Assembly (NCBI GenBank): GCA_031394045.1
Contig: JANMWN010000163.1
Coordinates: 1 to 21,199 of the forward strand
Direction: 5' to 3'
DNA from: JANYIP01 sp031394045
Lineage (GTDB): Bacteria; Actinomycetota; Actinomycetes; Prado026
Length of the DNA: 21,199 nucleotides
The position numbers and the translations under genes are program-made. The notes beneath the pieces were generated by a model that ran no database searches, was not told the origin of the DNA, and saw only the letters and a list, made by a program, of their open reading frames with translations. Below, piece after piece: positions 13,496-20,170 of the stretch (the stretch's first letter is position 1; each line of letters starts with the position of its first letter).

Positions 13496-13532
13496 GTTAG
13501 CAGCGGCATACGCCCAGGGCGCAACTGATTTT
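13496..13532 (-). promoter_or_regulatory. WhiB7-type autoregulated promoter
   Basis: On the minus strand AAAAT (13532-13528) lies exactly three bases before TTGCGC (13524-13519). A 17-base spacer then precedes GCTAAC (13501-13496). An AT-rich block just upstream of the -35 is the known signature of WhiB7-activated promoters, where the AT-hook binds. The -10 is weak, which fits activator dependence. Confidence 0.75.
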
Positions 13533-13579
13533 CTCGGCGAGTCCCCAGCCGTGACCAGATCCTGCCGTCACGCCGGCGG

Positions 13580-15727
13580 TCATGACGCGGGCACGTCACC
13601 GGTACGCAGCAGCGCGAGGACCTCGGTGCCGTAGCGCTCCAGCTTGACCGCCCCCACGCCGTTGATCATCGACAGCTCGCCGAGCGAGGATGGCGCGTGC
13701 TCTGCGATCGCCTCGAGGGTGGCGTCGGTGAACACGACGTACGCCGGCACCGAGTCGGTCTTGGAGCGCTCGAGCCGCCAGGCCCGCAGCAGCTCGAACA
13801 CCGCCTCGTCGTACGCCGGTGGGCAGTCGGCGCAACGCCCTCGCATCCGGTCGGCTGCAGCGACCAGCGGCCGACCGCACCCTGCGCAGACGGTGGGCAG
13901 GGGGCCACGGACCCGCTTCCCCTTGGGGCCACGAGCAGCACGCGCCCCGACGCCGGCTGCCTCGTCGGCCGGTCTGAGCCCGTCGAGGAAACGGGACGGC
14001 TTGCGCGAGCCGCGCCCACCCGGGGACCGGGCCGCGGCCCACGACAGGTGCAGGTGCTCGCGGGCGCGGGTCGCCCCGACGTAGAGCAGGCGGCGCTCCT
14101 CCTCGACAGCAGCGGGAGTGTCGGCGTACGTGATCGGCAGGGTGCCCTCGACCAGGCCGATCAGGAAGACCGCGTCCCACTCCAGACCCTTGGCCGAGTG
14201 CAGCGACGCCAGCGTGACGCCCTCGACGGTGGGGGCGTGCTGGGCAGCGATCCGTTCGTCGAGCTCGGTGACCAGGTCGGCCAGGGTGGCCGGCTGATCG
14301 AGCGCCGAGCGGGCCGCGGCCAGCTCCTCCGCCAGCGCCACCAGCGCGGCCAGCGACTCCCAGGCATCCCGTGCCGCGCCGGAGCCGGACGGTGGCGTTG
14401 GCCCCCAGCCGGACGATGCCAGCACCGCGCGTACGTCGTCGCCCAGCCCGGCGGGCACTGTCGAGTCGGCGCCACCGCGGGCCGCCCCGCGAAGGAGGAT
14501 CACCGCCTTGCGGACCTCAGGCCGCTCGAAGAACCGTTCGGCACCGCGCAGCAGGTACGGGAGGCCGGCGTCGGCCAGCGCCTCCTCGAACGACTCGGAC
14601 TGGGCGTTGATGCGGAAGAGCACCGCGATCTCGCTCGCAGGTATGCCCGCGGCCAGCAGGCCGCGGATCCGGGTGGCCACACCCGTGGCCTCCGCCGGCT
14701 CGTCGGGGTACGGCGTGAACGTCGGCGCCGGGCCGCTCGGTCGCTGGGCCACCAGCTCGATCCTGGCGTCCGCGGCGACACCGCGGGCGTGCCGCAGCAG
14801 TCCGTTCGCCAGCGCCACGACCTGAGGGGTCGAGCGGTAGTCGCGGACCAGCCGGATGACCTGCGCCTCCGGGTAGCGGAGCCGGAAGCCGAGCAGGTAG
14901 TCGGGCGTCGCGCCGGTGAAGCTGTAGATGGTCTGGCTGGCGTCCCCGACCACGCACAGCTCCTGGCTGCCGCCGAGCCAGAGGTCGAGCAGGGCCTGCT
15001 GCAGCGGGTTGACGTCCTGGTACTCGTCGACGACCAGGTGGCGGTACTGGGCCCGTACCTGCTCGGCGACGTCGGCCCGGTCCTCGAGGATGCCCACCGT
15101 GAGCAGCAGCACATCCTCGAAGTCGATGCTCCCGCGCGCGCGCTTGACCTCCTCGTACGCCGCGTAGAGCCTGGCCAGCTCGGCGGGTGCGAGGTCGGCG
15201 GCCGGCGTACGACCCGACCGCGCCGCCGCGGCAACGTAGTCATCGGGGGCGGTACGCGTGGACTTGGCCCACTCGATCTCGGCCGCCGCGTCGCGGATCG
15301 ACGGACCGGGCAGCGACAGGCGGGACCGGCCGGCCGCCTCGGCCAGCAACCCGGCCTTGCTGGCCACCAGCTTGGGCAGCTCGCCCCCGACCACCCTGGG
15401 CCAGAAGAAGCCGAGCTGGCGCAGCGCGGCGCCGTGGAACGTCCGCGCCTGGACCCCGCCGACGCCTAGCTGCCGGAGCCGCCCGCGCATCTCGCCGGCC
15501 GCGCGTGCCGTGAACGTCACCGCGAGCACCTGCTGAGGGGCGTAGATCCCGGCGCTGACCGCGTACGCGATCCGGTGGGTGATCGCGCGGGTCTTGCCGG
15601 TGCCAGCGCCGGCCAGCACGCAGACCGGCCCACGCAGCGCGGTGGCCACGGCGCGCTGCTCCGGGTCGAGCGCCGCGAGCAGGGCGTCAGGGGTCGCCGG
15701 CGAGGCGGGCGCGGCGGCTGAGGTCAT
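13580..15727 (-). CDS. uvrD2: ATP-dependent DNA helicase UvrD2 with HRDC domain
   Basis: The 715-residue protein is a superfamily-1 3'-5' helicase. Visible motifs are the Walker A AGAGTGKT (39-46), the Walker B VVDEYQDVNP, GDASQTIYSFTGA (motif III), VRDYRST (IV), LASLHSAKGLEWDAVFLIGLVEG (V, shown in part) and RRLLYVGATRAREHL (VI). A four-cysteine zinc module (Cys614, 617, 632, 635) follows, then a C-terminal HRDC domain (about 636-710). This matches mycobacterial UvrD2 rather than UvrD1/PcrA. The start at 15727 begins MTSAAAPASPATPDALL; an ATG 33 bases upstream is less likely. It is divergent from mycoredoxin and upstream of the whiB7 unit on the same strand. Confidence 0.95.
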   Translation of the reverse strand: MTSAAAPASPATPDALLAALDPEQRAVATALRGPVCVLAGAGTGKTRAITHRIAYAVSAGIYAPQQVLAVTFTARAAGEMRGRLRQLGVGGVQARTFHGAALRQLGFFWPRVVGGELPKLVASKAGLLAEAAGRSRLSLPGPSIRDAAAEIEWAKSTRTAPDDYVAAAARSGRTPAADLAPAELARLYAAYEEVKRARGSIDFEDVLLLTVGILEDRADVAEQVRAQYRHLVVDEYQDVNPLQQALLDLWLGGSQELCVVGDASQTIYSFTGATPDYLLGFRLRYPEAQVIRLVRDYRSTPQVVALANGLLRHARGVAADARIELVAQRPSGPAPTFTPYPDEPAEATGVATRIRGLLAAGIPASEIAVLFRINAQSESFEEALADAGLPYLLRGAERFFERPEVRKAVILLRGAARGGADSTVPAGLGDDVRAVLASSGWGPTPPSGSGAARDAWESLAALVALAEELAAARSALDQPATLADLVTELDERIAAQHAPTVEGVTLASLHSAKGLEWDAVFLIGLVEGTLPITYADTPAAVEEERRLLYVGATRAREHLHLSWAAARSPGGRGSRKPSRFLDGLRPADEAAGVGARAARGPKGKRVRGPLPTVCAGCGRPLVAAADRMRGRCADCPPAYDEAVFELLRAWRLERSKTDSVPAYVVFTDATLEAIAEHAPSSLGELSMINGVGAVKLERYGTEVLALLRTGDVPAS

Positions 15728-15799
15728 GACCGGGCCATCCTCGCAGGCCCCGCCGACCACCTCGGTGCGGCGTCCACAGGCCCTCGCTTGCGGGGTCCC

Positions 15800-15827
15800 G
15801 GGAACAACCTCAGGATGGTTGACAGTT
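15800..15827 (+). promoter_or_regulatory. Candidate SigR/SigH-type promoter of mycoredoxin
   Basis: GGGAAC (15800-15805) and GTT (15825-15827) are separated by 19 bases, close to the thiol-stress sigma factor consensus GGAAT/C-N18-GTT. A TTGACA at 15819-15824 offers an alternative, but no good -10 lies 16-18 bases downstream of it. Confidence 0.45.
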
Positions 15828-15864
15828 GTACGGTCTGCCCATCCGTACGAGAAAGGTTCCGACC

Positions 15865-16113
15865 GTGTCGAGCGACGCAGCGATCACCATGTACAGCACC
15901 CCCTGGTGCGGCTACTGCCACCGGCTGAAGAGCCAGCTCGACCGCGAGGGGATCGCCTACACGGTGGTCGACATCGCGCAGGACCCGGCCGCCGCCGACA
16001 TCGTGATGGCGGTCAACGACGGCCTGCAGACCGTGCCCACGCTCGTCTTCGGCGACGGGTCCGCGCTGACCAACCCCAGCGTCGCGCAGATCAAGGCCAA
16101 GCTCGCCGCCTGA
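15865..16113 (+). CDS. mrx1: Mycoredoxin-1 (actinobacterial glutaredoxin-like)
   Basis: The 82-residue thioredoxin-fold protein has the WCGYC active site (Cys15, Cys18) after ITMYSTP, and the cis-Pro loop TVPT (56-59). Mycoredoxins use mycothiol in place of glutathione to reduce mixed disulfides formed under oxidative stress. The sequence matches the actinobacterial subfamily to which Rv3198A belongs. The GTG start at 15865 is preceded by GAAAGG at eight bases. A longer in-frame extension to 15826 would run through the predicted promoter. It lies divergent to uvrD2 and converges on ppk2 across 27 bases. Confidence 0.92.
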   Translation: MSSDAAITMYSTPWCGYCHRLKSQLDREGIAYTVVDIAQDPAAADIVMAVNDGLQTVPTLVFGDGSALTNPSVAQIKAKLAA

Positions 16114-16140
16114 CCGACCCTGACACGGGCGGGCGGCGGC

Positions 16141-16959
16141 TCAGATCAGCGCGGCCGCGAAGTCGGGCACATAGGTCTGCGAGTCGCGCGGCGGCCGGAC
16201 GTAGCCCTTGGACCTCGGCCGGTGTGGCAGCTCAAGGGGGACCCTGGTGACCTCCTGATACGGGACGGACTCGAGCAGGTGGTGGATCATGTTCAGCCGC
16301 GCCCGGCGCTTGTCGTTGCTCTCGACGACCCACCAGCGCGCCTCTGGGATGTCGGTGTGCACCAGCATCTGGTCCTTTGCGCGCGAGTAGTCCTCCCACC
16401 GGGTGATCGACTGCAGGTCCATCGCGGACAGCTTCCAGCGGCGCATCGGGTCCTCGAGGCGGGACCGGAAGCGCGTCTCCTGCTCGGCGTCGCTCACCGA
16501 GAACCAGTACTTGCGCAGCAGGATGCCCTCCTCGACCAGCAGTCGCTCGAAGATCGGGCAGGTGTGCAGGAACCGCTGGTACTCCTCGTTGCTGCAGAAG
16601 CCCATCACTCGCTCAACGCCGGCCCGGTTGTACCAGGACCGGTCGAACAAGACGATCTCGCCGGCCGCGGGTAGCTGGGCCACGTAGCGCTGGAAGTACC
16701 ACTGGGTCCGCTCGCGGTCGCTCGGCGCGGGCAGGGCAGCGATCCGGGCGACCCGGGGATTGAGGTACTCGGTGACCCGCTTGATCGTGCTGCCCTTGCC
16801 CGCGGCGTCCCGACCCTCGAAGACGATGACCAGGCGCTTGCCCTCGGCTCGCACCCATTCCTGCATCGTCACCAGGTCGGCCTGGAGCCGGAACAGCTCG
16901 CGCTCGTAGATCTCCTTCGGTACGCGGGCCCTCACGGACTGCTCGTCGCGCTTGCTCAT
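16141..16959 (-). CDS. ppk2: Polyphosphate kinase 2
   Basis: The 272-residue protein is a single-domain PPK2 of normal length. It has the Walker A GRDAAGKGST (49-58), the DRSWYNRAGVERVMGF block (106-121) with the catalytic Asp and lid Arg residues, and the FSVSDAEQ/RRWKLSAMD segments that place it in the class I-like group. PPK2 enzymes transfer phosphate between polyphosphate and nucleoside diphosphates (GDP or ADP); direction and base preference are not readable here. The ATG at 16959 has TACGCT ending seven bases upstream and no Shine-Dalgarno. nudC lies upstream on the same strand, 37 bases away. Confidence 0.95.
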   Translation of the reverse strand: MSKRDEQSVRARVPKEIYERELFRLQADLVTMQEWVRAEGKRLVIVFEGRDAAGKGSTIKRVTEYLNPRVARIAALPAPSDRERTQWYFQRYVAQLPAAGEIVLFDRSWYNRAGVERVMGFCSNEEYQRFLHTCPIFERLLVEEGILLRKYWFSVSDAEQETRFRSRLEDPMRRWKLSAMDLQSITRWEDYSRAKDQMLVHTDIPEARWWVVESNDKRRARLNMIHHLLESVPYQEVTRVPLELPHRPRSKGYVRPPRDSQTYVPDFAAALI

Positions 16960-16966
16960 GCGCGGC

Positions 16967-16972
16967 AGCGTA
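16967..16972 (-). promoter_or_regulatory. Candidate leaderless -10 (TACGCT) for ppk2
   Basis: TACGCT on the minus strand ends seven bases before the ppk2 ATG in the short gap after nudC. No -35 is recognisable. Confidence 0.45.
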
Positions 16973-16996
16973 CGGCCTCGGCGCGGAACCGCCGAG

Positions 16997-17932
16997 CTAC
17001 CAGGCGAGCGGGGGATCGGGCAGCTCCGAGCCGTACCAGTGCTCGATCAGCCGCCTGGCGATCGAGACCTGGGGCGGCAGGCCCAGCGAACCGTCCGCGA
17101 TGCCCTCGTCGATCTCGGCCCTGGTGAACCAGCGCGTCTCGAGCAGCTCGACGCCGTCGGCCACCGGCACCGCGTCCGCAGCCAGCGCCCGGGCCGTGAA
17201 GCCGAGCATCAGCGACGACGGGAACGGCCACGGCTGGCTGCCCAGGTAGTCGACCTCTCCCACCACCACCCCCGACTCCTCACCCACCTCGCGCACCACC
17301 GCGGCCTCTGCCGACTCCCCCGGCTCCACGAACCCGGCGAGCGTGGAGAACCGGCGCCCCGCCCAGCGTGCGGAGCTGCCGAGCAGGCAGCGCTGGCCGC
17401 CCGAGTCCGTGACGAGCACGATGATCGCCGGGTCGGTACGCGGGTAGTGCTCCGACTCGTCCGCGGGGCAGACCCGCGTGAAGCCGGCCGACGCCACCAC
17501 CGTCGGCGTACCGCAGCGCGGGCAGTGGGTGTGGGTGGAGTGCCAGTTCGCGAGTCCCACAGCCAGCACCAGCAGCCCGGCGTCGCGGTCGTCGAGGAGG
17601 GAGCCCACCTCGCGCAGCCCCGCCAGGACCGCGGCCGAGCCGATCGGTACGTGCAGGGGACCGTCCTCGGCGACGGCGAAGTACGCGGTGCCGTCCGGCC
17701 CGACCCCGAGCAGGTAGCGCTCCCCCGCACCCGCCTCGGCCGGCGCGCAGTAGACGATGCGGTCGTCCTCGACCAGGGTCTGGCCGGCCGCGATCCGCAG
17801 CACCCTGGTCATCGGGTCGGCCCAGCGCGCGGCCAGCCAGACCTCGTCCGTACGCCGCTCGCCGACACGATCGGTGGCCGAGCGCGCGAGGGCCAGCCGG
17901 CCTTCCAGCGGACGGCTGGTCGCAGCCGTCAC
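16997..17932 (-). CDS. nudC: NAD(H) diphosphatase / RNA deNADding enzyme NudC
   Basis: The 311-residue protein has the NudC layout: a divergent N-terminal domain, a zinc ribbon (Cys137, Cys140, Cys155) and a C-terminal Nudix domain. The Nudix box GFVEPGESAEAAVVREVGEESG spans about 200-221 and is followed by the NADH-specificity motif SQPWPFPSS (232-240). The fourth zinc ligand expected near 158-160 is not a Cys (sequence PADESEHYPR). NudC hydrolyses NAD(H) to NMN(H) and AMP and, in E. coli, removes NAD caps from RNA. Its GTG start overlaps the TGA of the dipeptidase gene by four bases, so the two are coupled. Confidence 0.94.
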   Translation of the reverse strand: MTAATSRPLEGRLALARSATDRVGERRTDEVWLAARWADPMTRVLRIAAGQTLVEDDRIVYCAPAEAGAGERYLLGVGPDGTAYFAVAEDGPLHVPIGSAAVLAGLREVGSLLDDRDAGLLVLAVGLANWHSTHTHCPRCGTPTVVASAGFTRVCPADESEHYPRTDPAIIVLVTDSGGQRCLLGSSARWAGRRFSTLAGFVEPGESAEAAVVREVGEESGVVVGEVDYLGSQPWPFPSSLMLGFTARALAADAVPVADGVELLETRWFTRAEIDEGIADGSLGLPPQVSIARRLIEHWYGSELPDPPLAW

Positions 17933-19332
17933 TGCTTGTGGCCGATTCCGGCCGCGAGCTCGGCCCAGAGGTAGGCGATGGCCTCGGCGCCCTTGCGCAG
18001 CAACGGGATCTCGACCTTCTCGTTCGGCGCGTGGATGCGGTCGTCCGGGACGCCCACCCCGAGGAAGACCACCGGGGCGGCGAGCACGTCGGCCAGGTCC
18101 GCCTCAGGCCCGGAGCCGCCCTCTCGGGTGTACAACGCCTCGATGCCGAAGGCTCGGGACATGGACCGCTGAACGGCCTGGAGGGCGGGATGGTCGAGCG
18201 GCGTCAGGCAGGGGCGTACGCCGGGGCCGTAGTACTCGACCGACCAAGTGATGCCCGCGGGGACCTGCTCGGCGAGCCAGGCGGTGAAGAGCTCCTGGAT
18301 CCGCAACGGCTCCTGGCCGGCGACGAGCCGGAACGACACCTTGGCGTGCGCGGCGGAGGCCACGATCGTCTTGTGGCCGGGGCCGGTGTAGCCGCCCCAC
18401 ATCCCGTTGACCTCCGCGGTCGGCCGGGCCCAGATGCGCTCCAGGGTGGAGTAGCCCGCCTCACCCCAGGTCGCCCGCGACTGGGCGTCCTCGAGGAAGG
18501 CCGCCTCGTCGAAGGGGAGGCGGGCGAGCAGCTCCCGTTCGCGGTCGGTCAGCGGGACGATGTCGTCGTAGAACCCGGGGATGCTCACGTGCCCGTCGGC
18601 GTCGTGCAGGCGGCCCAGGACGCGCGCGAGCTCGGTGACCGGGTTGGGGACGGCGCCGCCGAACGAGCCCGAGTGCAGGTCGCCGTCAGGGCCGTGGAAG
18701 TCGACCTGCCCGTCGGTCATCCCACGCATGCCGGTGCAGATGGACGGGACGTCGGCCGCCCACATCCCGGTGTCGCTGACCACGACGACATCGCAGTCGA
18801 GCGGGTCCCGGCGCTCGTGCAGGAGGGCGGCGAAGTGCGGCGAACCGGACTCCTCCTCGCCCTCGACCAGGATCTTCAGGCTGACAGCGGGGGAGGTGCG
18901 TCCGGTTGCGGCCAGGTGAGCCTGCAGGCCGAGCAGGTGCATCAGGACCTGGCCCTTGTCGTCAGCCGTCCCCCGCCCGCGCAGCCGGTCGCCGTCGCGG
19001 GTCGGCTCGAACGGCGCCGTGGTCCACAGCTCGATCGGGTCGACCGGCTGCACGTCGTGGTGCCCGTACACAAGGACGGTCGGTGCGCCCGGGTCTGCGG
19101 ACGGCCACTGCGCGTACACCGCGGGCAGGCCTCCGGTCGGCCAGACCTCGACCGTCGGGAAGCCGTGCGCCGTCAGCTCCGCAGCCAGCCAGTCAGCGGA
19201 CCGGGCGACGTCGGCGGCGTTCGCGGGGTCGCCACTGATCGAGGGGATGCGCAGCCACTCGACCAGCCGGGCGAGGAACTCCTCCTCCCGCTCGGCGATG
19301 TGCGTACGGACGAGGGGGTCGGGCTCGGTCAT
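17929..19332 (-). CDS. M20-family dipeptidase / peptidase
   Basis: The 467-residue zinc exopeptidase has the M20 metal-site motifs: YGHHDVQPVD (89-98), GRGTADDKG (119-127), EGEEESGSP (157-165) and VSDTG. The catalytic Glu lies in EGEEESGSP. A dimerisation/lid domain with HSGSFGGAVPNP follows, and the last His ligand is in DRIHAPNEKVE near the C-terminus. It resembles the CNDP/PepV-type subgroup annotated as dipeptidase; the substrate cannot be fixed. The ATG at 19332 has TACAGT ending six bases upstream. It is divergent from the EEP gene across 43 bases and coupled to nudC by a four-base overlap. Confidence 0.94.
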   Translation of the reverse strand: MTEPDPLVRTHIAEREEEFLARLVEWLRIPSISGDPANAADVARSADWLAAELTAHGFPTVEVWPTGGLPAVYAQWPSADPGAPTVLVYGHHDVQPVDPIELWTTAPFEPTRDGDRLRGRGTADDKGQVLMHLLGLQAHLAATGRTSPAVSLKILVEGEEESGSPHFAALLHERRDPLDCDVVVVSDTGMWAADVPSICTGMRGMTDGQVDFHGPDGDLHSGSFGGAVPNPVTELARVLGRLHDADGHVSIPGFYDDIVPLTDRERELLARLPFDEAAFLEDAQSRATWGEAGYSTLERIWARPTAEVNGMWGGYTGPGHKTIVASAAHAKVSFRLVAGQEPLRIQELFTAWLAEQVPAGITWSVEYYGPGVRPCLTPLDHPALQAVQRSMSRAFGIEALYTREGGSGPEADLADVLAAPVVFLGVGVPDDRIHAPNEKVEIPLLRKGAEAIAYLWAELAAGIGHKQ

Positions 19333-19338
19333 GCGCCG

Positions 19339-19369
19339 ACTGTACGACCACCGGCCGGTCGCCTAGCGT
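19339..19369. promoter_or_regulatory. Paired divergent leaderless promoters around an inverted repeat
   Basis: TACAGT (19344-19339, minus) ends six bases before the M20 ATG, and TAGCGT (19364-19369, plus) ends six bases before the EEP ATG. Between the two hexamers is an imperfect inverted repeat, CGACC-A-CCGG/CCGGTCG (19345-19361), suitable for a shared regulator. Confidence 0.45.
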
Positions 19370-19375
19370 CGTGGC

Positions 19376-20170
19376 ATGGCCCTGATCCGAGCAGCGACGT
19401 TCAACATCCTGCATGGCATGAGCCCGAGCGACGGCGGCACCGACCCGGAGCGGTTGCGGTCGGCAGTGACCGAGCTCGACGCGGACGTGCTGGCGCTGCA
19501 GGAGGTCGACCGGAGCCAGCCCCGGTCCGGCGAGGTCGACCAGACGGCGCTGGTCGCTGACGCCCTGGACGCGCGGTGGTCCCGCTTCGTCCCATCGGTC
19601 CACGGCACACCGAGCGAAGTGCGTACCTGGGCCCCCGCCTCTGCTGTCGACGGGGCCGAGACGGTGGGGCCGACGTACGGGATCGGGCTGGTGTCGCGGC
19701 TGCCCGTACGGTCGTGGTGGGTCAAGCGGTTCCCTGCGGCGCCGTTCAAGCTGCCGCTGGTGGTCCCTGGCGAGGCGCGGCCCCGGCTGCTGCTGATCCC
19801 GGACGAGCCACGGCTGGCGCTGGCCGCCGTGGTGACCGGGCCGAACGGTCCGTTCACCGTCGTGACGGCGCACCTGTCGTTCGTCCCCGGTTACAACGCG
19901 CGGCAGCTACGCGCGATTGCGCGCTGGGTGGCGCGGATGCCGGCGCCGGTGCTGTTCACGGGTGACTTCAACCTGCCGGGCGGGCTGCCGTCGCGGCTGA
20001 CCGGCTGGGCGGCGCTGGCGTCTTCGCCGACCTACCCCGCGGTGTCGCCCAAGGTGCAGCTCGACCACGTGCTCGCCCTCGGGCTGGTGGCTGCCGACGT
20101 ACGCGACTCGCGGGCATGGGAGCTGCCGGTCAGCGACCACCGGGCGCTGTCGGTCGACGTACGCATCTAG
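19376..20170 (+). CDS. Endonuclease/exonuclease/phosphatase (EEP) family hydrolase
   Basis: The 264-residue protein has the EEP metal and catalytic motifs: TFNILHG (8-14), LALQEVD (40-46), GDFNLPG (near 200), LDHVLA and SDHRALSVDV at the C-terminus. The family includes nucleases, sphingomyelinases and sugar or inositol phosphatases, so the substrate is open. No signal peptide or membrane segment is seen, so it is probably cytosolic. The ATG at 19376 starts immediately before the first strand and follows TAGCGT by six bases. The TAG stop lies in a CTAG palindrome shared with the stop of the convergent HNH gene. Confidence 0.9.
   Translation: MALIRAATFNILHGMSPSDGGTDPERLRSAVTELDADVLALQEVDRSQPRSGEVDQTALVADALDARWSRFVPSVHGTPSEVRTWAPASAVDGAETVGPTYGIGLVSRLPVRSWWVKRFPAAPFKLPLVVPGEARPRLLLIPDEPRLALAAVVTGPNGPFTVVTAHLSFVPGYNARQLRAIARWVARMPAPVLFTGDFNLPGGLPSRLTGWAALASSPTYPAVSPKVQLDHVLALGLVAADVRDSRAWELPVSDHRALSVDVRI

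Larger units (their letters stand above)
13108..13579 (-). other. whiB7 regulatory leader region (472 bases without a conventional gene)
   Basis: From upstream to downstream on the minus strand: AT-rich promoter, predicted start near 13488, small hairpin, AGGAGG, 59-codon uORF, attenuator with U-tract, tandem palindromic 16-mer, GGAGGT and the whiB7 ATG. The first 45 bases or so after the uvrD2 stop (13535-13579) show nothing distinctive. Confidence 0.8.

Noticed and set aside
15819..15847. TTGACA-based housekeeping promoter for mycoredoxin
   Set aside because: No acceptable -10 lies 16-18 bases downstream; the GGGAAC...GTT arrangement fits better.
17938..19560. 540-codon plus-strand open frame opposite the M20 peptidase
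   Set aside because: Low-complexity Gly/Arg/Val composition with no motif; it is the shadow of a well-supported peptidase gene.
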